The notes under the pieces were generated by a model, which did no database searches, was not told the origin of the DNA, and saw only the letters and a list, made by a program, of their open reading frames with translations. A stretch of DNA of 64,000 nucleotides from Hymenobacter jeongseonensis (GTDB lineage: Bacteria > Bacteroidota > Bacteroidia > Cytophagales > Hymenobacteraceae): contig NZ_JADQDQ010000012.1 in NCBI RefSeq assembly GCF_015694725.1, positions 44,700 to 108,699 of the forward strand, written 5' to 3'. Positions 24,468-33,304 of this stretch are shown here, one piece after another; position 1 is the first letter of the stretch; the number at the start of each line of letters is the position of its first letter. A program made the translations under genes and the position numbers.

Positions 24468-27296
24468 ATGCTCACCCCCGAACAGCACGCTCGTCAGCTC
24501 ATCGATGCCCAATTGGCCCTCGCGGGCTGGCTCGTGCAGGACTACAAGCAAATCAATCTGGGCGCGGGTGCCGGCGTGGCGGTGCGCGAGTACCCTACTG
24601 ATTCGGGCCCAGCGGACTACGCCCTGCTGGTCGACCGCAAGCTGGTGGGCATCGTGGAGGCCAAGCGGGAAGGCACCTCCCTCACGGCCGTGGCCGAGCA
24701 GACGGCCCGCTACCAGACCAGCGCCACCAAGCACGCCCAGCGCGTGGCCGACCAACTGCCCTTCGGCTACGAGGCCAACGGCCAGGAAATCCGTTTCGCC
24801 GACGCCCGCGACCCCGAGCCCCGTTCCCGGCCAGTGTTCGGCTTTCATCGGCCCGAGACCCTGCGCGCGTGGACCCGGCAACTGGGCGGCACGTTGCGGG
24901 CGCGGCTGCGCACCCTGCCGGCCGTGACCACCGCCGGCCTACGCGACTGCCAGATTGAAGCCCTGCGCAACCTCGACGTGAGCCTGAAGGACGACCGGCC
25001 CCGGGCCCTGATTCAGATGGCTACGGGTAGTGGGAAGACCTTTACGGCGGTGTCGTTTATTTATCGCCTCATCAAGTTCGCGGGGGCTAAGCGCATCCTA
25101 TTTCTGGTGGACCGGGGCAACCTGGGGCGGCAGACCCTGCAGGAGTTTCAGCAGTACACGGCCCCGGACGACGGGCGCAAGTTCACGGAGCTCTACAACG
25201 TGCAGCACCTGACCAGCAACCAGCTCGACACGGTGAGCAAGGTCACCATCACCACCATCCAGCGGCTGTACTCGATGCTGCGGGGCGAGGCCGAGTTCGA
25301 CGCCGGCAACGAGGAGCGGTCGGGCTTCGAGCTGAACGGCGAGGCGCCGCAGCGGCCCCGCGAGGTGGCCTACAACCCCGCCCTGCCGCCCGAGGGCTAC
25401 GACTTCGTGGTGATTGACGAGTGCCACCGCTCCATCTACAACGTGTGGCAGCAGGTGCTCGAGTACTTCGACGCCCACCTCATCGGGCTGACGGCCACGC
25501 CGGCCAAGCAGACCTTCGGCTTCTTCAACCAAAACCTGGTGATGGAGTACAGCCACGAGCGCGCCGTGGTCGACGGCGTGAACGTGGGCTCCGACGTGTT
25601 CCGCATCGAGACGGAAATCACGGCCCAGGGCTCGCGGGTGGAAAAGGGCAGCAGCGTGAGGCTGATGGAGCGCCAGACCCGCACCAAGCGCTGGGAAACG
25701 CTCGACGACGACCTGGTGTACACCGGCACGCAGCTCGACCGCTCGGTGACGGCGCCCGACCAGATTCGCACGGTGCTCACGAAATGGAAGTCCAGCCTGT
25801 TCACGGAGCTGTTTCCGGGGCGCGAAATCGTGCCCAAGACCTTGGTATTCGCCAAGAGCGACCACCACGCCGACGAAATCGTGGAGCTGGTGCGCGAGCT
25901 GTTCGGCAAGGGCAACGATTTTTGCAAGAAAATCACCTACGGCTCCGACGAGAACGCCGACACGCTGATCCGCAAGTTCCGCAACGAGTACAACCCGCGC
26001 GTGGCGGTGACGGTGGACATGATTTCGACCGGCACCGACATCAAGCCCCTGGAGTGCCTGCTGTTCCTGCGCGACGTGCGCAGCCGGGTGTACTTCGACC
26101 AGATGAAGGGGCGCGGCACCCGCGTCATCAGCCCCACCGACCTGGAGACCGTGACCAGCGACGCGGGCGCCAAGACCCGCTTCGTGATTGTGGACGCGGT
26201 GGGCGTGACCGACTCGGTGAAGAAAGACACCGAAAGCGTGGAGCGCCTCGGCGGCCTGGGCTTCGAGAAGCTGCTGCACGCCGTGGCCCAGGGCAACCAC
26301 GACTCCGCCCAGTTGCGCAGCCTGGCCACCCGCTTGGCCCGGCTCGACCGCCAGCTCACGCCCGACGACCGCGCCGCCGTGCAGGCCCAGGCCGGCGGGG
26401 CCACCGTGCAGCAGCTCGCCGCCCGCCTCTACGACGCCGTGGACCCCGTGCGCCAAGAGGCCGAAGCCCAGCGCGTGGCCGCGGCCGAAGCCCACGCCGC
26501 TGGCCTGCCCGCCCCCGGCGAGCCGGGCAGCACCCTGGACGAACCCACCGACGCCCACTGGCAGCAGGCCGTGGAGGCCCTCACCGAGCGGGCCGTGCGC
26601 CTGTTCGACGACCCGGCCCTGCGCAACCTGCTCACCAAGGTGCACGCCCAGCACGACCTCATCATCGACCTGGTGAGCCAGGACCGGGTGCTGGCGGCGG
26701 GATTCGAGCACCGCACCTCGCCCGAAGCCGCGCAGGAGGCGCTGGCCCGGCAGCGGGTGGACAAGTTTCAGGCCTTCATCGAAGCGCATAAGGACGAAAT
26801 CACGGCCTTGCAACTGCTGCACAACCAGCCCTACGCCCGCCGGGCCGTTACCTTTGCCCAGATTCGGGAACTGGCCCTGGCCCTGCGCCTCGACCACCCG
26901 GAGCTGACGCCCGAAGGCATCTGGGCTGCCTACGAGCAACTGGAAAAGGCCCGGGTGCGCGGCGCCGGCCCCAAAACCCTGCTCACCAACCTCGTCAGCC
27001 TCGTGCGTTTTGCCCTGCACCAGACCGAGACGCTGACGGCCTACCCGCTGGGCGTGGACGAGCGGTTCGGGGCGTGGCTGGCGGCGCAGCAGCAGGCGGG
27101 CCGCACGTTCTCGGACGAGCAGCAGCGCTGGCTCACGATGATGAAGGAGAAGGTGGCCACCTCCTTGAGCGTGGAGGCCGAAGACTTTACGATGCCTCCC
27201 TTTGTGGACCAGGGCGGGTATGCTCGCGCCCGGCAGGTATTCGGGGCGGATTTGAATCAGTTGGTAGCCGAATTAAACGAGGCCCTGGCCGCGTAA
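24468..27296 (+). CDS. hsdR: Type I restriction enzyme R subunit (EcoEI-like HsdR)
   Basis: 942 residues, motor and nuclease subunit that translocates DNA and cuts away from the recognition site. The nuclease core has Asp50 (GPADYALLV) and Glu64-x-Lys66 (GIVEAKREG). Helicase motifs: Walker A ATGSGKT (185-191), DECHRS (317-322), TATPAK, VTVDMISTGTDIKPLE and QMKGRGTR. The C-terminal third matches the EcoEI-type R C-domain, including KVATSLSVEAEDFTMPPFVDQGG. Start chosen at MLTPEQHARQ (24468), as usual for the family. hsdS begins 12 bases after its stop. Very GC-rich, like hsdM. Confidence 0.95.
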   Translation: MLTPEQHARQLIDAQLALAGWLVQDYKQINLGAGAGVAVREYPTDSGPADYALLVDRKLVGIVEAKREGTSLTAVAEQTARYQTSATKHAQRVADQLPFGYEANGQEIRFADARDPEPRSRPVFGFHRPETLRAWTRQLGGTLRARLRTLPAVTTAGLRDCQIEALRNLDVSLKDDRPRALIQMATGSGKTFTAVSFIYRLIKFAGAKRILFLVDRGNLGRQTLQEFQQYTAPDDGRKFTELYNVQHLTSNQLDTVSKVTITTIQRLYSMLRGEAEFDAGNEERSGFELNGEAPQRPREVAYNPALPPEGYDFVVIDECHRSIYNVWQQVLEYFDAHLIGLTATPAKQTFGFFNQNLVMEYSHERAVVDGVNVGSDVFRIETEITAQGSRVEKGSSVRLMERQTRTKRWETLDDDLVYTGTQLDRSVTAPDQIRTVLTKWKSSLFTELFPGREIVPKTLVFAKSDHHADEIVELVRELFGKGNDFCKKITYGSDENADTLIRKFRNEYNPRVAVTVDMISTGTDIKPLECLLFLRDVRSRVYFDQMKGRGTRVISPTDLETVTSDAGAKTRFVIVDAVGVTDSVKKDTESVERLGGLGFEKLLHAVAQGNHDSAQLRSLATRLARLDRQLTPDDRAAVQAQAGGATVQQLAARLYDAVDPVRQEAEAQRVAAAEAHAAGLPAPGEPGSTLDEPTDAHWQQAVEALTERAVRLFDDPALRNLLTKVHAQHDLIIDLVSQDRVLAAGFEHRTSPEAAQEALARQRVDKFQAFIEAHKDEITALQLLHNQPYARRAVTFAQIRELALALRLDHPELTPEGIWAAYEQLEKARVRGAGPKTLLTNLVSLVRFALHQTETLTAYPLGVDERFGAWLAAQQQAGRTFSDEQQRWLTMMKEKVATSLSVEAEDFTMPPFVDQGGYARARQVFGADLNQLVAELNEALAA

Positions 27297-27308
27297 GAAA
27301 CGTAAGAA

Positions 27309-28862
27309 ATGGAAGAGCAGCAGGAGTTACCGCAGGGTTGGATATGGACTACCGTTAATCAGTTAGGAAAATCAGTTACCGGAAATACGCCAAGCACCAG
27401 CAATCCGGAATTTTACGGGGGACCCATACCGTTTTTCAAGCCGGGTGACTTGGGCTCTGGTTATGCCATTTCTGAGGCTGAGACCAACATAACCGAGGCT
27501 GGCGCAGCATCGGCGAGAATCTTACCACCTTACTCGATTCTCGTTACGTGCATCGGGGCTACGATTGGAAAAACTGGCTTCTCGACGGTGGCTGGTGCTA
27601 CGAATCAACAAATAAATGCGCTGGTTCCTGCTGCAGCTGTAGTAGTCCCGCAGTTCGCGTATTTCGGCTTTATCTCACCTGTTCTATATCGTCAGATTAT
27701 TGATAATGCCTCTTCCACGACGTTACCAATTCTGAACAAAAGCAAGTTTGAAGCACTAGCGTTTCCCCTCCCGCCCCTGCCCGAGCAGCGCCGCATCGTG
27801 GCGAAGCTGGAGGAGCTGTTCAGCAAGCTGGATGCGGGCGTGGCGGCCGTGCGCCGTACCCAGGCCCTGCTGAAACGCTACCGCCAGTCGGTACTGCACG
27901 CCGCCGTCACGGGCGAGCTCACCCGCGCCTGGCGCGAAGCCCACCCCGCCCCCGCCGAAACCGGGGCCGCCCTGTTGGAGCGCATCCGCGCCGAGCGCCG
28001 TGCGCAGTGGGAAGCCGCTCAGGTCGCCAAGCGCGGCGGGCAACTGCCGTTGGGCGATGGGTGGAAATCGAAGTATGTGGAGCCGGGCGAGCCTGACACT
28101 TCCGAGTTGCCAGACTTGCCGGAAGGTTGGGCAGTTGCCCGGCTAGATATCATTGCAAGCCTTAAAGGTGGCGTTACAAAAGACAGCAAACGCCAACATG
28201 TTGAATCACGCTCGGTACCTTACTTACGGGTGGCGAATGTTCAGCGGGGATATCTGGATTTGACAGAAATCAAGGAAATCGAGGCATCGGAAGAAGCCAT
28301 TCGAGACTTGGCGCTTCAATATGGTGACGTGTTGTTTAACGAAGGCGGCGACCTAGATAAGCTTGGTCGCGGATGGATTTGGGAGAATCAGGTTCCGGAG
28401 TGCATTCATCAAAACCACGTATTTCGTGCCCGGACCTACTTGCCTGAAATGGCTTCACGGCTGATTTCATATTGGGGAAATTCGTTCGGCCAACTCTATT
28501 TCATGCGAGTAGGAAAACAAACTACCAACCTGGCTTCTATCAATTTATCTAAGTTGAGCGAGTTTCCGGTTCCGTTGCCTCCACTTGCTGAACAAGAGCA
28601 AATTGTAGTTGAGGTCGAAGCGCGAATTTCTGTTCTTGACAAGTTGGAACAGACCCTCACCGACGAGCTAAAACGCGCCGAGCGCCTGCGCCAGAGCATT
28701 CTGCACCGGGCCTTCACCGGCCGCCTCGTGCCCCAGGATGCCACCGACGAGCCGGCCGCGGCGCTGCTGGCGCGGCTGCGGGAAGCCCCGGCCACTTCGG
28801 CCAGAGCCAAGCCGGCCCGCGGGCGCAAGGCCGTCGCGCAGCAACCTACCCTGGGCCTGTAA
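27309..28862 (+). CDS. hsdS: Type I restriction specificity subunit HsdS
   Basis: 517 residues with the usual two target-recognition domains (TRDs), each followed by a conserved helical spacer. TRD1 is about 1-150, spacer 1 PLPPLPEQRRIVAKLEELFSKL onward (about 155-215), TRD2 about 260-415 (starting LPEGWAVARL), spacer 2 PLPPLAEQEQIVVEVEARISVL onward, ending in an Ala/Arg-rich tail. Each spacer ends in a copy of RQSxLHxAxTGxL. The TRDs are visibly richer in A and T than the spacers, as expected if TRDs are swapped by recombination. The two TRDs differ, so a bipartite asymmetric target is expected. It reads directly on from hsdR. Confidence 0.95.
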   Translation: MEEQQELPQGWIWTTVNQLGKSVTGNTPSTSNPEFYGGPIPFFKPGDLGSGYAISEAETNITEAGAASARILPPYSILVTCIGATIGKTGFSTVAGATNQQINALVPAAAVVVPQFAYFGFISPVLYRQIIDNASSTTLPILNKSKFEALAFPLPPLPEQRRIVAKLEELFSKLDAGVAAVRRTQALLKRYRQSVLHAAVTGELTRAWREAHPAPAETGAALLERIRAERRAQWEAAQVAKRGGQLPLGDGWKSKYVEPGEPDTSELPDLPEGWAVARLDIIASLKGGVTKDSKRQHVESRSVPYLRVANVQRGYLDLTEIKEIEASEEAIRDLALQYGDVLFNEGGDLDKLGRGWIWENQVPECIHQNHVFRARTYLPEMASRLISYWGNSFGQLYFMRVGKQTTNLASINLSKLSEFPVPLPPLAEQEQIVVEVEARISVLDKLEQTLTDELKRAERLRQSILHRAFTGRLVPQDATDEPAAALLARLREAPATSARAKPARGRKAVAQQPTLGL

Positions 28863-28874
28863 CGCCGCTCCCGC

Positions 28875-29009
28875 ATGGACGAAACCCACGTGTTCGAGAA
28901 GAAAAGCTACCGCAAGGCCTTCGGCCCCATGGCCGACCTGAGCGACTTGGCCAAGCAGAAAAAATATAATGCCTCCCAGAAGCCTAAAGCATGTTTTGCA
29001 GGCACTTAA
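28875..29009 (+). pseudogene. Fragment of an AlbA_2/DUF4062-type ATP-binding protein gene
   Basis: ATG 12 bases after hsdS opens MDETHVFEKKSYRKAFGPM followed by ADLSDLAKQ, then unrelated sequence and a stop after 44 codons. The opening resembles the N-terminus of AlbA_2-domain (divergent AAA) proteins that often accompany type I restriction loci, where it continues into CVAFANATGG-like text. Here the homology stops abruptly at about residue 26, so a deletion junction is likely. A small intact gene is the alternative. Confidence 0.45.
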
Positions 29010-29102
29010 TGGCGCCCGATTTGCGTTTATGAAACAACGCAACGCAACTTTGTGTATTATTACCGCTGCGATAGCTGGTACTACCTTATTGATTCCGCTA
29101 CT

Positions 29103-29378
29103 ATGACAACCCCTCCCGCCAACATAAAGGCCCCTTCGGCTGAGGTTCGTGTGATGGAGATTCGCCGTCAGATGGCCCATGCCGTGCATACCCCGGAAAT
29201 TGCCATCCCTGACCATTACCATATGAATAGCCCCCAGGAAACAAGCCCGGCTCCCGCTTCGCTTGCGCTGCCGGCTGCCGCCCTCAAGACCTTGGCCAAA
29301 GCGCTGATGTCGCCAGCTCCCGCGCCTAATGCCAAGCTAATGATGGCTAAACGCAAAGCCAAAGAATGGTTTGGATAG
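29103..29378 (+). CDS. Putative antitoxin partner of the GNAT toxin
   Basis: 91 residues, no named family. The first half is charged and probably DNA- or toxin-binding (SAEVRVMEIRRQMAHAV); the second half is Ala/Pro-rich and ends basic (KLMMAKRKAKEWFG). It is not the common DUF1778 ribbon-helix-helix antitoxin. Its stop lies within the start of the GNAT gene (13-base overlap), the arrangement typical of antitoxin-toxin pairs. Start chosen at ATG 29103; an upstream in-frame ATG at 29052 is possible. Role inferred from position only. Confidence 0.55.
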   Translation: MTTPPANIKAPSAEVRVMEIRRQMAHAVHTPEIAIPDHYHMNSPQETSPAPASLALPAAALKTLAKALMSPAPAPNAKLMMAKRKAKEWFG

Positions 29379-29953
29379 AACCCCACCCACGGGTTGCTGA
29401 ACCCCCGTTTTCGATAGAGCCGCTCGCGCCGACCCACGACCGAGCGGCTTTTGTTTGTCTGGAACCCAAGCTAACCGATTTCATTACGGGACAAGCAGCA
29501 CTCCGTGAGGTCCTGAATGGGACCTCATCGGTTTATGTGTGTGTTGATGCCCGTAACGTTGTGTGGGGGTATTTCACGCTCAGCTCTTACTCCATTAGCC
29601 GAGCGGACTTGTTAGCCGCTGAATATGGCCCGGAGTGGCAGCAGCTACCCAAACGGAAGTTAAGCGACATCTACCGGGCATTTCCCCACGACAGAATTGG
29701 CTGCACAATGCTTGGCCGCGTAGCCGCCCATAACATAATGCGGGGCACCAGCTTTGGGGTAGCTTTGATGACAAAGATGATGGAAAAAGTAGCGGAGGGC
29801 AGCCAAATCGTCGCCTCACGTTTTTTGGTTTTGGATGCAAAAAACGACAAGCTAGTCGATGTCTATAAGGAGTATGGTTTTCAGCGGCTTTCGGATGAGG
29901 ACCGCCGAATGTTCATGCACATGGAGACCGTCAAGAAGTTTGAATCTGCTTAA
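29366..29953 (+). CDS. GNAT acetyltransferase, toxin-like (TacT/AtaT type)
   Basis: 195 residues with a GCN5-related acetyltransferase fold: VYVCVDARNVVWGYFTLSSYSI (strands 2-4), RIGCTMLGRVAAHNIMRGTSFGVALM (acetyl-CoA loop region; the usual Q/RxxGxG/A is approximated by RGTSFG), FLVLDAKNDKLVDVYKEYGFQRL (strand 5 to helix). Toxins of this shape acetylate the amino acid on charged tRNA. It overlaps the preceding 91-residue gene by 13 bases. The pair sits between hsdS and hsdM. It could instead be a plain N-acetyltransferase. Confidence 0.72.
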   Translation: MVWIEPHPRVAEPPFSIEPLAPTHDRAAFVCLEPKLTDFITGQAALREVLNGTSSVYVCVDARNVVWGYFTLSSYSISRADLLAAEYGPEWQQLPKRKLSDIYRAFPHDRIGCTMLGRVAAHNIMRGTSFGVALMTKMMEKVAEGSQIVASRFLVLDAKNDKLVDVYKEYGFQRLSDEDRRMFMHMETVKKFESA

Positions 29954-30039
29954 AGGCAGTACATTTCGGCAGCCCAAGCAAGTTGCTAGTGAGGTGTAGC
30001 GCCGGTCTGACAACGCTTGATAAAGGTTCCTCCTTGCCC

Positions 30040-31518
30040 ATGCGCAAACCCACCCTCAATGCCACCGCCCAATCCCTCGTCCAGCGCGTCTGGGGCTACG
30101 CCACCGTGCTCCGCGACGACGGCGTGGGCTACGGCGACTACGTCGAGCAAATCACCTACCTGCTGTTCCTGAAGATGGCCGATGAGCAGGCCGGCGCCCC
30201 CAACGCCCCCGCCGTGCCCGCAGGGAAGGACTGGGCCAGCCTGCGCGCCCTCGAAGGCGACGCGCTGGAGGTGCAGTACCGCCACCTGCTCACCGACCTG
30301 GGCAAGGAGCCCGGCATGCTGGGCGTCATCTTCAAGAAGGCCCAGAACAAGATTCAGAACCCGGCCCGCCTCAAGCACCTGCTGGCCCTGATTGACCGCG
30401 AGAACTGGTCGGGCCTGGGCTTCGACGTGAAGGGGGAGATTTACGAAGGCCTGCTGCAGAAAAACGCCGAGGACGTGAAGGGCGGCGCCGGCCAGTACTT
30501 CACCCCGCGCCCGCTCATCCAGGCCATCGTGGAAGCCGTAGCCCCCGCCCCGGGCCAGACCATCTGCGACCCGGCCTGCGGCACCGCCGGCTTCCTGCTG
30601 GTGGCCCGCGACTACCTCGTCGACACCTACGGCAAGGACCTGGACCGCGAGCAGCTCAAGTTCCTGCGCGACCACACCTTCCACGGCACCGACATCGTGG
30701 ACTCGGTGGTGCGCCTGGCGGCCATGAACCTGTACCTGCACGGCGTGGGCTCCACCGAAAGCCCGGTGCAGAACCGCGACTCCCTGCTCTCCGACCCCGG
30801 CGAGCGCTACGACTTCATCCTGGCCAACCCGCCCTTTGGGAAGAAGAGCAGCATCACGGTGATGAGCGAGGAAGGCCAGACCAGCAAGGACACGCTCAGC
30901 TACGAGCGCACCGACTTCGTGGCCACCACCAGCAACAAGCAGCTCAACTTCGTCCAGCACATCTACACCGTTCTCAAGGTGGGCGGCACGGCCGCCGTGG
31001 TGCTGCCCGACAACGTGCTCTTCGAGGGCGGGGCCGGCGAGACCATCCGCCGCAAGTTGCTGCAGGACTGCAACGTGCACACCCTGCTGCGCTTGCCCAC
31101 GGGCATCTTCTACGCCCAAGGCGTCAAGGCCAACGTCATCTTCTTCGAGAAGCGGGCCGCGGCCGAACAGGCCCAGACCAAGGAGCTGTGGGTCTACGAC
31201 CTGCGCACCAACCAGCACTTCACCCCCAAGGGCAACCCGCTCACGCTGGCCCACCTGCAGGACTTCATCGCCTGCTACGGTAAACCCGGCCAGCGGGCCC
31301 AGCGCCAGGAGACCGAGCAGTTTCACCGCTACGAGCTGCCCCAGCTGCTGGCCCGCGACAAGGTGAACCTCGACATCTTCTGGCTCAAGGACGATGCCCT
31401 GGAAGACAGCGCCACCCTGCCCGCGCCCGACGTGCTGGCCCTGGAAATCACCGAGAACCTGCAGGCCGCGCTGACGCAGTTCGCCAGCATCGCCGAGGAG
31501 CTGGAGGTGGCGGAGTAA
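30040..31518 (+). CDS. hsdM: Type I restriction-modification methyltransferase HsdM
   Basis: 492 residues. N-terminal HsdM_N helical domain (1-150), then the N6-adenine methyltransferase domain with SAM-binding DPACGTAGFL (178-187) and catalytic ANPPFG (262-267). GQYFTPRPLI and LPTGIFYAQGVKANVIFF are conserved blocks. Works with HsdS to protect, and with HsdR to cut. Start chosen at MRKPTLNATA (30040); the in-frame start at 29983 is less likely. The gene is separated from hsdS by about 1.2 kb holding the fragment and the GNAT pair, so it may have its own promoter, which helps protection be made independently. Confidence 0.95.
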   Translation: MRKPTLNATAQSLVQRVWGYATVLRDDGVGYGDYVEQITYLLFLKMADEQAGAPNAPAVPAGKDWASLRALEGDALEVQYRHLLTDLGKEPGMLGVIFKKAQNKIQNPARLKHLLALIDRENWSGLGFDVKGEIYEGLLQKNAEDVKGGAGQYFTPRPLIQAIVEAVAPAPGQTICDPACGTAGFLLVARDYLVDTYGKDLDREQLKFLRDHTFHGTDIVDSVVRLAAMNLYLHGVGSTESPVQNRDSLLSDPGERYDFILANPPFGKKSSITVMSEEGQTSKDTLSYERTDFVATTSNKQLNFVQHIYTVLKVGGTAAVVLPDNVLFEGGAGETIRRKLLQDCNVHTLLRLPTGIFYAQGVKANVIFFEKRAAAEQAQTKELWVYDLRTNQHFTPKGNPLTLAHLQDFIACYGKPGQRAQRQETEQFHRYELPQLLARDKVNLDIFWLKDDALEDSATLPAPDVLALEITENLQAALTQFASIAEELEVAE

Positions 31519-31723
31519 CCTTACTTCCGCAATGCCGCCACGAGCAGAGCTTCGGCATGTTTGTGGCGGCGTTTTCAGTTTTCTCCACACCAGCTAAAGC
31601 CGGGTAACAAGCTGAAAACAATCGCCCCTCAGTCTAAGTTTAATGCTTTGACTTTGATTATATTAACCATAATCGTAGTTCTGCTTCGGTAACGCTCCCC
31701 CCTGGCTTTTGCGTAAAGCTGGC

Positions 31724-32161
31724 ATGAACTGTACCACGACTCTTCCACCTGCTGAAATCACCCGCTTTTCCCTTGCAGCAAATGCTGGTGAGCCGCTAGC
31801 ACAGGTACCCGCTCAGTGGTCGGAAATATTTACCCTCTTCATCCAATTGTTCGACTGCCATGCCCGTCGGACATTCCGAGAGGAGTATGCATCAATGCAG
31901 GCGGAAAAAGCCGCGACCGCTGCGGAAGCCGACCTGAACGACCAGGTCTTAACCGTGAGCGAAGCCGCGCATCTCCTGGGGCTACGTCCGCAAACCGTGT
32001 ACGTGTGGGCCAAGGCAGGGAAGATTCAGGCCTTTAAAGTTGGTACTGCCGTACGATTAAAACGAGGCCACGTACTGGCCGTCTTGAAGCAACAAACCCA
32101 ACCCGACGGGCGACGCAAATACGCCCGCCGTACCACGAACTACCCCAGCAAATCCGACTAA
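31724..32161 (+). CDS. Excisionase-family helix-turn-helix protein
   Basis: 145 residues. The C-terminal part LTVSEAAHLLGLRPQTVYVWAKAGKIQAFKVGTAVRLKRGHVLAVL is a MerR-like HTH of the excisionase/HTH_17 class (quoted here as the region about residues 75-120). The N-terminal 60 residues are unlike the family and unassigned. Such proteins in Bacteroidota islands act as directionality factors or local regulators. It stands alone after hsdM. Start chosen at ATG 31724; an in-frame TTG lies 15 bases upstream. Confidence 0.75.
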   Translation: MNCTTTLPPAEITRFSLAANAGEPLAQVPAQWSEIFTLFIQLFDCHARRTFREEYASMQAEKAATAAEADLNDQVLTVSEAAHLLGLRPQTVYVWAKAGKIQAFKVGTAVRLKRGHVLAVLKQQTQPDGRRKYARRTTNYPSKSD

Positions 32162-33304
32162 TGGTTATGATAAGCACCCGCGCTGAGAGGCAGCGCGCGT
32201 GGTGATTGAGCACTCTCATCAGTCGTGAGCAGTAGCGCCACCCTCAGTTTCAGTTCCTGGACAACCCGGGGTCAATTCGGTGAAAGTCCAAAACTTATTA
32301 GTTCCAGAAACGCCAATAACCAGTTCTAATTGCCAGTTTCAGCTACCATAAAGGCATATTCTAGCAGGGCATCATTAGTAAAAAATCTGTGCTGAGCGCT
32401 TTGAACGACAAACAGGTGACCAAGGCTGGCCGAGTAACCTAAAAAACATAGGTTTGGCCCCCCCGCCCCTTTGGGACATCCCCTTCTTCCACCTGTCCCC
32501 ACCCCGGGCCTCAAATAGTAATGGGGGCGCACCGGATTTTTTTAAAAATTTAGCTTTTTTGTAATCCTCTCAGTATAAGGGTATACAGCCACGATGGAGC
32601 GCCAGACTTAATCGAATTGTAACGACCAGCTGGCTGGCACAGTTTGCGTGGCCTGGGTGGTTTGTACAACCTGCTTGGACGGAGCACAGGCAGCAATCAG
32701 CCGCATGGCTCTGAAAAGTCAATTGTAGTACGCATGACTCTGGTCGTTAGACGAATATATGAAAAAGATGCCAATGAATGATTACTCCATCCTACAGCGG
32801 GCGATGGCAATTACTGGGACGTCTCAACTTGTTATTTTACTACTAGGGTCGTGATGTAATGCGCGGCAGCGGTGGCTTTGGCTATCCATAACTGGCAGTC
32901 GAGTGGTTTGTCGGTCTGGTTCATCATCACGAACGCGACTTAGCTGGGTCTTTACTTTTGGCGTTGGGCCAATCCTGCTCCGCCGTGAAACATTTTGCTG
33001 CCGGTCTTGACGCCTCGGACAAACCACATCTTGTAAATTAAAGCACCAAAGAAGTACACATAGACTTCTTTGCATATGACTTCTTCGTGCGTTTCTTTTC
33101 TAAATAACCCCATCGGGTGCTGCTGGCTGGATGTTGGTGCCCTTGGTAAAAACAGGCCCTTTTAGTTTTCCGGTTCTTTTATTAAACAGCATTACGAGCC
33201 GTGATTAACGAGTGGGTCCACTGGTTACCTGGCCGTCGGCAGCGCGGGGATTGGTGGCATAGTCCTGCTTAACCCGGTCCGGCAGGAGACTGGATTAAGC
33301 GGGA
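32162..33304. other. Gene-poor stretch of the island, 1.1 kb
   Basis: No reading frame with family-like features on either strand. A 7-bp hairpin (CGCGCTG 32179-32185 with CAGCGCG 32191-32197) without a T-run follows the HTH gene. AT content is higher than in neighbouring genes, and a short direct repeat of GACTTCTT occurs near 33063-33085. Probably decayed DNA. Confidence 0.5.

Noticed and set aside
25098..27020. 640-codon frame opposite hsdR
   Set aside because: Mirror of the GC-rich hsdR codons; His/Val/Gly/Leu-rich text with no domain, while hsdR has all its motifs.
29986..31590. 534-codon frame opposite hsdM
   Set aside because: Antisense shadow of hsdM with low-complexity composition.
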